Below are positions 1 to 6,443 of a stretch of 10,984 nt of DNA, piece after piece (the first letter of the stretch is position 1; each line of letters starts with the position of its first letter). The notes below the pieces were generated by a model that was not told the origin of the DNA, did not search any database, and saw nothing but the letters and a program-made list of their open reading frames with translations. Position numbers and translations under genes: made by a program. Source of the DNA: Promethearchaeota archaeon (lineage in GTDB: Archaea; Asgardarchaeota; Lokiarchaeia; Sigynarchaeales; SOKP01); NCBI GenBank assembly GCA_004524425.1, contig SDNN01000085.1:1-10984 (forward strand), in the 5' to 3' direction.

Positions 1-362
1 GATACGGAACAATAAGTCCCTCCCCAAGAATAATCTTTTTCAGCATGGTGTCCCGCAGCAACTCCAAAAACCAAAGCATTCCGTAATTTTCTTTGCATTA
101 TCATCTCACTGGCTTGAATACATCCACCAACCGTAAGATAGGCACCCTCTGCGTACCATTTTTTATTTAAATTTTCCAAAAAGCTTGTTGTATGAACTTT
201 TTTCAATAATTCTCGGCTAACTCTCTTTGGTGAGATAAGTTTCACGTTTGCCAAGTTTATTTCTTCCTTCATAACTTCTGGATAATTTCGAAACTTGTCA
301 TTGATGATATGCCATACTTCTTGGCTAAACACCTCATGGAAAAATACTCCCGTTTCATTCAC
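1..362 (-). CDS. Histone deacetylase / acetoin utilisation superfamily protein, N-terminal part (cut by window edge)
   Basis: The minus strand is open from position 374 to the window edge and encodes about 120 residues. The beginning reads NETGVFFHEVFS. The end, at the window edge, has GHHAEKDYSWGGTYCSVS, which matches the arginase-fold deacetylase pattern of a tandem active-site His-His followed by a glycine-rich G(F/T)C segment. The segment before it (GAYLTVGGCIQASEMIM, then RNALVFGVAAG) fits the helix and strand that precede those histidines in the family. Members remove acetyl or other acyl groups from lysine or polyamines using zinc; the zinc ligands would lie beyond the edge. The start is uncertain. 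GTG at 362 gives a typical N-terminus and TTG at 371 is the alternative. An ATG at 383 in the same frame is followed two codons later by TAA, so it cannot be the start unless there is a sequence error. A TATA-like stretch at 387-397 would place transcription start near 362-372, that is, leaderless. Family assignment is fairly sure; substrate is unknown. Confidence 0.72.
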   Translation of the reverse strand, partial: MNETGVFFHEVFSQEVWHIINDKFRNYPEVMKEEINLANVKLISPKRVSRELLKKVHTTSFLENLNKKWYAEGAYLTVGGCIQASEMIMQRKLRNALVFGVAAGHHAEKDYSWGGTYCSV

Positions 363-377
363 GCTTGTCAATCTTTA

Positions 378-583
378 CAACATTTCTATTTTTTATGACT
401 AAAAACACTTAGTTGTGAAGTTTTAATGGAAATTAAAAGTTTAGTTTTTAATACTCTTTCTAGAATTTTTTTATAGAACATGACAAGTAGGAATGTTTTT
501 TTCCATTTTAATCATAAAAGGAGGATGAAAGAACACCTAGAATCTGGCTTAGATTTTTAATATTAATTAATTTGGAATTGATA
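378..583. promoter_or_regulatory. Divergent intergenic region with an orphan Shine-Dalgarno-like element
   Basis: This AT-rich spacer separates two diverging genes. On the plus strand an AAAGGAGG stretch (517-524) complements the 16S rRNA 3' end, but it abuts an ATG at 525 that opens only an 11-codon reading frame (525-560, MKEHLESGLDF). It lies about 60 bases before the more likely ATG of the next gene. A small inverted repeat, AATCT (541-545) / AGATT (551-555), is followed by a short T tract. On the minus strand a TATA-like CATAAAAAATA (387-397) fits a promoter for the deacetylase-like gene. Whether the mini-ORF is translated cannot be told from sequence. Confidence 0.35.
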
Positions 584-1564
584 ATGAAAAAAAAAATATT
601 AATAATTAGCATTGTCTTAGTCAATATTTTCGTTGGACTTTCCTTTTCAATCAATAAAGTCTATGGTTGGAAAGTCACCTTTTCAAAATTCCAAGTGGAT
701 AAGGATATTTATTATTTTGATGAAGAGATCATAGTTGATATAAATTTTGATCTCTATTTTGATGAGGATGAATATGGACGTTTAAGTCTTCAAATATTTA
801 ATGCTTCTCAAGAGGTATGGGAAGGTGAGTACTACTGGGGTTTCGAAGGGCATAACCATCATTCAGCAACACTTCATATCGACCCCCAAGAGTTCGATCA
901 CCCGTTTAATGACACCAATCATTTTATGCTCCAATGGTGCTACTGCCTTTATAAATTAATTAATGGACATTGGGTGACGTATATAGACCATTTACATCAA
1001 CCTAAACTGGAAATAGATGTTATTAAGCACAATGCTACGTGTGAATTATTTAACTTTAGTAATATTTGCTATGGAGAGCAGTTATTTTTTAACGCAAGGT
1101 TCTTTGATAATAACACCGATACCCCATATCAAGATAAAATATATTGTGAGAATTCTAACCTGAGTAAAGTTTTATTTAACTCTGATTATATTGCAAATCA
1201 AACAGGGGAGATTGAAGTTTTAATAAAGGCTGATAATTATTCACTTGGACTGAATCAAATAGTTTTTGAATTGCTTGGTAATGATAATTTTTCCAATAAC
1301 ACTTTTGAATATTCATTTAATGTATCTGAGCAAATCATTCCCCCTCCTAATGATTACCCCCCTACTGAGCCCCCGAATAATGATGAGGATGAGGGAGATG
1401 ATGAAGGGAGAGAGGATAAGCCTGAGAGCGAGAATAACTTAGATATTATCATGTTAGCTCATATTAGTCTCCCTTTTATAACTATAGCTAGTGTTTTTAT
1501 TATATGGTCCCTCATAATTTTTTATTTTATAAAACATTATAAGAAGAAGCATTTTAAATTTTAA
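584..1564 (+). CDS. Secreted, single-pass membrane-anchored protein rich in N-glycosylation sequons, function unknown
   Basis: I do not recognise this as a named family. The frame opens with TTG at 572, but ATG at 584 (MKKKILIISIV) is the better start because it begins a classic signal peptide: lysines, then a hydrophobic stretch to about residue 25. Numbered from the TTG, residues 33-255 form a beta-rich ectodomain with aromatic and acidic strands, probably two Ig-like or similar sandwiches. It has 11 Asn-X-Ser/Thr sequons (N77, 113, 154, 161, 180, 196, 209, 222, 239, 242 and 250) and cysteines near 123, 125, 157, 167 and 192. Residues 257-288 are a proline-rich then strongly acidic linker. 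Residues about 290-320 are a transmembrane helix, followed by a short basic tail (KHYKKKHFKF). The inferred topology is ectodomain outside and tail in the cytoplasm. A surface-layer or adhesion role is a guess. Neighbouring genes give no functional hint. Confidence 0.8.
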   Translation: MKKKILIISIVLVNIFVGLSFSINKVYGWKVTFSKFQVDKDIYYFDEEIIVDINFDLYFDEDEYGRLSLQIFNASQEVWEGEYYWGFEGHNHHSATLHIDPQEFDHPFNDTNHFMLQWCYCLYKLINGHWVTYIDHLHQPKLEIDVIKHNATCELFNFSNICYGEQLFFNARFFDNNTDTPYQDKIYCENSNLSKVLFNSDYIANQTGEIEVLIKADNYSLGLNQIVFELLGNDNFSNNTFEYSFNVSEQIIPPPNDYPPTEPPNNDEDEGDDEGREDKPESENNLDIIMLAHISLPFITIASVFIIWSLIIFYFIKHYKKKHFKF

Positions 1565-1766
1565 AGAGATTCAAGACTTTTTCTTGATGATCTGCCAGAT
1601 ATCTAAAATAAACTAATTCTTGGATTAAAATCATCCAAAATATTAGATTTTAATATATTATTAACATTAACAAATTTGATAATATATTAATCAGAATTAA
1701 CGTTATTTTTAACATACCTCGTAATAATCATATATTTTTATGGGATAATTAAAGGGGAAAAACGGA
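1565..1766. promoter_or_regulatory. Intergenic region with small hairpins, paired AT palindromes and a TATA-like box
   Basis: Seven bases after the upstream stop codon lies an inverted repeat, TCAAGA (1571-1576) / TCTTGA (1582-1587), with a T-rich loop. A second is TTGGAT (1620-1625) / ATCCAA (1633-1638). The perfect 10-base palindrome TAATATATTA occurs twice, at 1651-1660 and 1680-1689. In sequence this AT-rich they may be chance or may be operator half-sites. TATATTTTTA at 1731-1740 is the best TATA-like box for the gene at 1767. AAAGGGG (1751-1757) is a Shine-Dalgarno-like sequence ten bases before its ATG. Confidence 0.4.
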
Positions 1767-3530
1767 ATGGTTAAATTAAATGAGAAAAAGCTCCAAATTA
1801 TAGATGGGAAAAGATATTTTGGAGATTCTTGGATGGAAAAGCGTGGTGATCTTTATGTTTTGCACTTAAAAGGATCGCCTTACGAGATAGGTTATCAACA
1901 TGGTATCCTAATGAGTGAAGAAATTAAGAATGGGGCGGCTCAATTTTATGCCGATCCCATTAATGGCGGGAGAAAAACGCGCTCTCTTAAAATTAAGTTA
2001 ATTAAATGGTATCTAAAGAAGAAGGTGTACAATCCTATTGAAAAGGCTCAAACTAAGGACCTTTTAGAACAATTGAAAGGGATAGCAGATGGTAGCGGTA
2101 TGCCTTACGACATAATATTTAAGGCAAATCATCATACAGCTATAAATATGGTAATGACGCCAGTATTGATAAGGCAATATTTTAAAAAATTAAATAAATT
2201 AGGAATAAAGCTTGGTGGCTGTAGTACTTTTGTTGCTACAAAAGAAGCCACTTTAAACGGCAAGACCATCATAGGAAGAAATACTGATTATGGAGGAATT
2301 GAGGACTGGCCCAAATTTCAAACAGTAAGTTTTGTAGAACCGCAGAATGGTTTAAAATACGTGCAAGTGGGCACGGCAGGGATTATCATGTGGGCACCGG
2401 GGATGAATGAGAAAGGGATTGTTGTGTGTGCTCACTACATGATCTATGATGATATCATGCCAAACGGCTTGAGCATTGCCGCTTTTACAGATGAGTTTTT
2501 GCGAAGAGCAGAAAACTTAGATGATGCCTTGGCTATATTAAATAACAATCCGCGTGGCATTTCGGGTGGTTTTGTCATAACGGATGGAAAGGCAAGGGAT
2601 GCATTCGCAGCAGAAGTGAGTACCGGAAAAGCCACTATTCGGCGAATGCAAGATAATAGAATTATTATGACGAATATGGCAGTCTCAGAAGAGAAACGTA
2701 AAATAGATTTTGTATCCCGTTTTAATCTTAATGAAGGATGCCCAGGTCGATATCGAAGGCTCATGCAGCTTATAGATGAGAATTACGGAAAAATTGATGT
2801 AAGTAGAGCGGCAGAATTTATGGGAGATCATGTAAGATTCACAACGGGTACTGAAAGATGTGCTTATGGAATAGTAGCTGTAGACGATAACGTGAATTCC
2901 ATGGTTTTCTCTCCGGAAGAGTTAAAGCTCTGGATCGCAGCAGGACCTGCGCCTGTATGTAATAATCCCTTTATTGGATTTGATTTCCAAGATGAAATGA
3001 AAGGAGATCGATCAAACGTAATCCCTGAGAGGCTTAAGGGATATCAATACGAAAATCCAAAAAAGAGGAAAGGAATGGAATTATTCAATCAAGCATATAT
3101 CATTCATGAGAAAGATCCGGATAATGTAGATGAAATGCTCGAATTAATTCAACAAGCAATTGACATCGACCCCGAAGAGGTGATATATTATCAAATGAAA
3201 GCAAAACTGCTACTACATCAAGGAAATTATAACGAAGCAATCAATTTATTCGAAAATGCACTTAGTTTAAAGCAATCTTTAAATGAACAAGCACATAATC
3301 ATCTTTTCCTTGGGATCCTCCACGACCTCAAACAAGAAAGAGAAAATGCACTACATCATTATTACGAAATAGAAAATCTAGTAAAAGAAGAACCTGAAGA
3401 CCCGTGGTTTAAAATAAATCGCATGACTATTGCCTTTGCACAATTTTACATGAAAAAACCATTTACACGGAAAAATCTAAAAGATCGAGTAGTTGAAATT
3501 GATTTTTCACAAGGAGTAGGAATAGAATAG
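1767..3530 (+). CDS. Peptidase C45-family acyltransferase/amidohydrolase (AAT-like Ntn hydrolase) with C-terminal TPR region
   Basis: Residues about 30-400 match the C45 family (acyl-CoA:6-aminopenicillanate acyltransferase-like). They contain the N-terminal GSPYEIGYQHG motif (36-46), the nucleophile region LGGCSTF with Cys152, GRNTDY (170-175), and the GMNEKGIVV block (212-220). In the family, autocleavage between Gly and Cys (here G151/C152) frees Cys as the N-terminal nucleophile. The enzymes hydrolyse or transfer amide-bonded acyl groups; the substrate here cannot be read from sequence. Residues about 434-540 form TPR-like helical pairs (EMLELIQQAIDIDPEE, then LLLHQGNYNEAINLFENAL and a third partial repeat), an addition beyond the usual C45 core that suggests partner binding. 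There is no signal peptide, so it is probably cytoplasmic. The ATG at 1767 is preceded by AAAGGGG at 1751-1757 and a TATA-like box at 1731-1740. The pirin downstream is 114 bases away and probably separately transcribed. Confidence 0.85.
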   Translation: MVKLNEKKLQIIDGKRYFGDSWMEKRGDLYVLHLKGSPYEIGYQHGILMSEEIKNGAAQFYADPINGGRKTRSLKIKLIKWYLKKKVYNPIEKAQTKDLLEQLKGIADGSGMPYDIIFKANHHTAINMVMTPVLIRQYFKKLNKLGIKLGGCSTFVATKEATLNGKTIIGRNTDYGGIEDWPKFQTVSFVEPQNGLKYVQVGTAGIIMWAPGMNEKGIVVCAHYMIYDDIMPNGLSIAAFTDEFLRRAENLDDALAILNNNPRGISGGFVITDGKARDAFAAEVSTGKATIRRMQDNRIIMTNMAVSEEKRKIDFVSRFNLNEGCPGRYRRLMQLIDENYGKIDVSRAAEFMGDHVRFTTGTERCAYGIVAVDDNVNSMVFSPEELKLWIAAGPAPVCNNPFIGFDFQDEMKGDRSNVIPERLKGYQYENPKKRKGMELFNQAYIIHEKDPDNVDEMLELIQQAIDIDPEEVIYYQMKAKLLLHQGNYNEAINLFENALSLKQSLNEQAHNHLFLGILHDLKQERENALHHYYEIENLVKEEPEDPWFKINRMTIAFAQFYMKKPFTRKNLKDRVVEIDFSQGVGIE

Positions 3531-3586
3531 AAATTACTTGTATCAAAATTCAATTAATTAAGTTCTATTTTATAATCTATCATAAA

Positions 3587-3604
3587 TTTTTTCTTACTTT
3601 TTTT
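3587..3604 (+). terminator. Two T tracts after the C45 gene, candidate archaeal terminator
   Basis: T6 (3587-3592) and T7 (3598-3604) lie 57-74 bases past the stop codon of the C45-family gene, with no GC-rich stem. Archaeal polymerase terminates at such T runs, so this is a plausible 3' end. Just beyond it, AAGAAA (3611-3616) / TTTCTT (3621-3626) forms an inverted repeat. Its TTTATTT core (3617-3623) sits about 25 bases before the pirin ATG and may be the pirin TATA box. Confidence 0.45.
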
Positions 3605-3644
3605 AGGGAAAAGAAATTTATTTCTTAGCTTTTGTTTTTTCATC

Positions 3645-4526
3645 ATGAGCAAAGTTCGAAAAATCAAATTGACTCTTAAGGCAAGACCAACTATCGAAGG
3701 TGCTGGAGTTAGATTAAAAAGAGTTTTTGGGAATGAAGAAGTACCTTTATTGGACCCTTTTCTATTATTAGATCATTTCGGGTCAAAAAATCCAGAGGAT
3801 TACGTCGCCGGGTTTCCTTGGCATCCTCATAGAGGTATTGAAACCATAACTTACATGCTGAATGGAAAGATTAATCATGGTGATAGTTTGGGAAATAAAG
3901 GAGTTATAAATTCTGGTGATGTACAATGGATGACGGCCGGTAGTGGTATAATTCACTCTGAGATGCCCCAAGAAACAGAAGGAATGATGATGGGATTCCA
4001 ATTATGGGCCAACCTACCTGCTTCTGAAAAAATGATGGATCCAAGATATAGAGATGTATTAAAAACGCAAATTCCTACGGTAGAATTAAATGAAGGAGTA
4101 AAAGTGAGAATAATATGTGGGAAATTAAATGGAGTGGAGGGACCAGTGAACGATATCATGACAGATCCGGAATATATAGACGTAATCATGAGTCCAAATT
4201 CACAATTTGAACATGTTGTTAAAGAGGGCTATACGGTTTTTGCTTATTTATACAATGGAAAAGGCTTTTTTGATGAAAATCGAGACCCTTTAAAACATGC
4301 TGAAGAATTAGTCATTTATGATGATGGAGACGAAATTGTTATTACTTCTATAGATGGAGATTTACGATTTCTTTTAGTTTCAGGAAAGCCTCTCAATGAA
4401 CCAGTGGCGTGGTACGGACCTATAGTAATGAATACTCAAGACGAAATACGAAAAGCATTTGAAGAATATAGAAACGGAACATTCATAAAACATAAACCTC
4501 AAATGGAAGAGGATATAACAAATTAA
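3645..4526 (+). CDS. Pirin family protein (bicupin)
   Basis: At 293 residues this is the usual pirin length. The N-terminal cupin carries the diagnostic block PWHPHRGIETITY (58-70), then GDVQWMTAGSGIIHSE (91-106). The four metal ligands of the family are all present: His60, His62, His104 and Glu106. The C-terminal pirin cupin spans about 165-285. Characterised pirins bind Fe(II) or other metals; some act as quercetin 2,3-dioxygenases and the human protein is a transcriptional co-regulator. The archaeal role is not known and cannot be decided here. The ATG start (MSKVRKI) is in the right place for the family, with a T-rich, TATA-like upstream region and no Shine-Dalgarno, so the transcript is probably leaderless. 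The stop codon lies one base from the stop of the convergent GH4 gene, leaving no room for a dedicated terminator. Confidence 0.93.
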   Translation: MSKVRKIKLTLKARPTIEGAGVRLKRVFGNEEVPLLDPFLLLDHFGSKNPEDYVAGFPWHPHRGIETITYMLNGKINHGDSLGNKGVINSGDVQWMTAGSGIIHSEMPQETEGMMMGFQLWANLPASEKMMDPRYRDVLKTQIPTVELNEGVKVRIICGKLNGVEGPVNDIMTDPEYIDVIMSPNSQFEHVVKEGYTVFAYLYNGKGFFDENRDPLKHAEELVIYDDGDEIVITSIDGDLRFLLVSGKPLNEPVAWYGPIVMNTQDEIRKAFEEYRNGTFIKHKPQMEEDITN

Positions 4527-4527
4527 A

Positions 4528-5913
4528 TTACCTAAAATTTGGTAAATAATCTCTTTGGATTTCTACCATCTCATCGAATATGTTCTGTGCCACTTCGAAA
4601 CTTCCACAATTTACATCCATGGCGATACAAGCAATTGCCAATTCTTTAGATTCTTTAAGAATTGCCTCTACACAAACATCTTGAATTGATGCTTCGATTC
4701 TTAATAGTGCGGCGATGTTTTTTGGAATCTTTCCAAGTTTTTTTCCGTGTGCTCCTTCTCTATTTATGATAGCAGAACACTCAAGAATTAAATCACTTGG
4801 TAAATTTTCGATAATTCCATCATTTGGTATATTAATTGCAATTTCATATGAATTTTTATCCTCAATTATCCCTTCAATTATTGGAATTCCTCTCTCTCCA
4901 GATTCATCTTTGAATAAAATGCCTTTTTTAGGATACTTCCCTTTCTGAAGTCTCTTATAATTTCTCTGATATCTATTATTTGTACCAATTTTACCCTGTT
5001 CCATTCGGGTAATCCAATCATGCAAATCCTCAAATTTTGTAAACTCTGATCCAAATTGTAGATATTCACAGATGTGATTATCTCCTACGTAAGGAAACCA
5101 ACCAAAACGCTTGTAAATTTCAAAAGTTAAATCAGCATATTTAAACCGATCCCATTTATCTTCATAATATTTCATAACTTCTGCGTTAAATTTTGGCATT
5201 AAATCATTTCCCGTTCTGAGATCTTTTACCCCCAAAATAAAAGCGAAGTGATTTAATCCCCCGACAGTAATTTGCGTATTTCTTAAGGATTCTTGATGTA
5301 AATCTATACTTTCATTAGGCGTTAGATTCTTTTCTTTCTCCTTTTGAAAATTCTCATCCACAATATTTGGGAGATCGGGCAAAAATAAACCTATTTGATG
5401 GCAAAGCCCGATGCAATTCAACTCCGGAACGGCCCTTTTAATTGCCAAGCATATTCGGGATACGGGATTAGAATAATTAATGAAAACCGCATGTGGATTC
5501 TCTTTATGAACTGCTCGCGCTATCTTTACAATTTCAGGAATTTGCCGTGCCGAATGAAAAAAACCTCCAGGTCCTCCATTTTCGCCCATCATTTCCGTAG
5601 TTCCATGACTATGAGGTATTTTGTGATCTTGCCAGCGAAGTTTGAATCGATCCCCATTTTCAATTGAACATATTACAAAATCCGCATCTTTTATGGCAAC
5701 CTTCATATCCATGGTCTTAACAAGATTGTATTTATTCCCTCTAATCTCATTTTCTTTTTCTAGGATTTCATGAACTAAATTTAATTTATTCTCATCAATG
5801 TCGATTAAAACGATAGTTGATCCCGGTAAAACTTCACTTTGAAAGATATCACTTAATGTAGGAGGACCAAATGCAGCACTTCCCGCACCGAAAAGTACGA
5901 TCTTTTTATCCAT
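4528..5913 (-). CDS. Glycoside hydrolase family 4 enzyme (alpha-glucosidase/alpha-galactosidase-like, NAD- and metal-dependent)
   Basis: The 461-residue length fits GH4. The N-terminus is a Rossmann NAD-binding fold with VLFGAGSAAFG (6-16) and the beta-2 acidic end VLIDID (35-40). The family core follows: MMGENGGPGGFFHSAR (108-123), INYSNPVSR (145-153), GLCHQ with Cys171, GLNHF with His222, and YVGDNHICEYL (275-285). Cys171 and His222 match the Mn(II)-binding Cys and His of GH4. GH4 enzymes cleave glycosides by oxidation at C3, elimination and re-addition, so they need NAD(+) and a divalent metal and can accept alpha or beta linkages. The substrate is not determinable, and no sugar transporter or phosphotransferase gene lies nearby. 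The spacing between Cys171 and His222 seems to hold an insertion (about 180-205, charged). ATG at 5913 follows a TATA-like ATTTAATAAATT region at 5932-5944 (minus-strand reading). It converges with pirin, one base apart. Confidence 0.9.
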   Translation of the reverse strand: MDKKIVLFGAGSAAFGPPTLSDIFQSEVLPGSTIVLIDIDENKLNLVHEILEKENEIRGNKYNLVKTMDMKVAIKDADFVICSIENGDRFKLRWQDHKIPHSHGTTEMMGENGGPGGFFHSARQIPEIVKIARAVHKENPHAVFINYSNPVSRICLAIKRAVPELNCIGLCHQIGLFLPDLPNIVDENFQKEKEKNLTPNESIDLHQESLRNTQITVGGLNHFAFILGVKDLRTGNDLMPKFNAEVMKYYEDKWDRFKYADLTFEIYKRFGWFPYVGDNHICEYLQFGSEFTKFEDLHDWITRMEQGKIGTNNRYQRNYKRLQKGKYPKKGILFKDESGERGIPIIEGIIEDKNSYEIAINIPNDGIIENLPSDLILECSAIINREGAHGKKLGKIPKNIAALLRIEASIQDVCVEAILKESKELAIACIAMDVNCGSFEVAQNIFDEMVEIQRDYLPNFR

Positions 5914-6064
5914 GAAGATTGAAATTAAGAATATTTAATAAATTGTAAGATTTAAATCAAAATCTTTGGAGTTTAAGTTTCAAATGGCCATTGAAATTGT
6001 AATTATGGCGTCCAAGTAAATCTTCCTCGCCTTCTGGATTAATCTCTCTTGATTCAAACCACTT

Positions 6065-6250
6065 TTAGGCTAGAATCTTTAGTAAGGAGTCTTTTGCGAG
6101 TACTTCCTTTCTTCTAATCACCTAAAACTAAGATTCAATCTCAAAGATTAATATCAAATAATTTTTGGGCTTTAATAGGAATCACGATCTGAACTCGTTC
6201 TCCAATTTTACAAACCCAAAGAAATATTTTCCTTTTTGAATTTTTGTCAT
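6065..6250 (-). pseudogene. Decayed SpoVT/AbrB-domain transcriptional regulator
   Basis: On the minus strand ATG at 6250 opens MTKIQKGKYFFGFVK. A one-base deletion near 6204-6206 then shifts the frame. The next frame reads GERVQIVIPIKAQKLFDI, the hallmark N-terminal strand-helix of SpoVT/AbrB (MazE-like) DNA-binding domains (compare GERGQIVIPKKARDLF-type sequences in archaeal homologues, from memory). It continues NL-TGA-D-TGA-ILVLGD-TAG-KK, matching the usual NxGDxLLVLGDxxKG block but with stops at 6141-6143, 6135-6137 and 6114-6116. A second shift near 6108-6113 gives EVLAKDSLLKILA, ending at TAA 6065-6067. Two frameshifts and three stops in about 60 codons mean it is broken. Intact relatives are about this size, bind DNA as dimers, and in archaea often sit beside transporter genes. 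No transporter remains here, although the frame continues open to 5957 without recognisable content. Family call is by pattern only. Confidence 0.62.
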
Positions 6251-6408
6251 ATTCAATTCAATTAATTATTGTAACAAATCCAGTAGTTAGTTTTATCGAA
6301 TAAAATTAGAAGAAATTAAAGATTTAGTGATAATTAATTAAAAAAAATTATTGTAGATTTTCTAAATAAAGAAAAAATCATTGATCTTTTGGACTATTAG
6401 ATTAAATT

Positions 6409-6424
6409 AAAAAAGAGAAAAAGA
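6409..6424 (-). terminator. T-rich terminator tract after the thermosome gene
   Basis: Read on the minus strand this is TCTTTTTCTCTTTTTT, starting 20 bases past the thermosome stop codon, with a further T6 tract at 6372-6377. No GC-rich stem precedes it, as expected for archaeal intrinsic termination. Confidence 0.5.
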
Positions 6425-6443
6425 ATAATTATAAAAACTAATT

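Larger units (their letters stand above)
5914..6443. other. 530-base intergenic gap: pseudogene remnant, promoter and T-rich 3' ends
   Basis: From left to right it holds the TATA-like upstream region of the GH4 gene (5932-5944), an apparently non-coding stretch, the AbrB-type remnant (6065-6250, listed separately), and an AT-rich stretch with several TTAATTAA-like words (about 6259-6345). The last part carries the minus-strand terminator of the thermosome gene (6409-6424). No tRNA fold, CRISPR repeat or intact ORF is visible. The whole gap looks like a decaying locus between two live genes. Confidence 0.5.

Noticed and set aside
2444..2764. 106-codon minus-strand frame inside the C45 gene
   Set aside because: It lies wholly opposite a well-supported coding region with clear family motifs and has no recognisable protein features of its own.
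5957..6064. Possible second pseudogene fragment (minus strand, FESREINPEGEEDLLG)
   Set aside because: The 35-codon open stretch directly follows the AbrB remnant's stop and looks protein-like, but no family is recognisable and the length is within chance.
6035..6080. GATTCAAACC resembling a tRNA T-arm
   Set aside because: No matching acceptor, D or anticodon stems can be folded around it on either strand, and it overlaps the end of the AbrB-type remnant.
6114..6143. TGA and TAG codons read as recoding (alternative code, selenocysteine or pyrrolysine)
   Set aside because: They fall at ordinary positions of the AbrB domain, frameshifts accompany them, and all other genes in the window use the standard code with no internal TGA or TAG.
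6251..6360. Repeated TTAATTAA-like words as a possible repeat array or origin
   Set aside because: The words are irregularly spaced and expected in sequence this A/T-rich; there are no consistent units or spacers.
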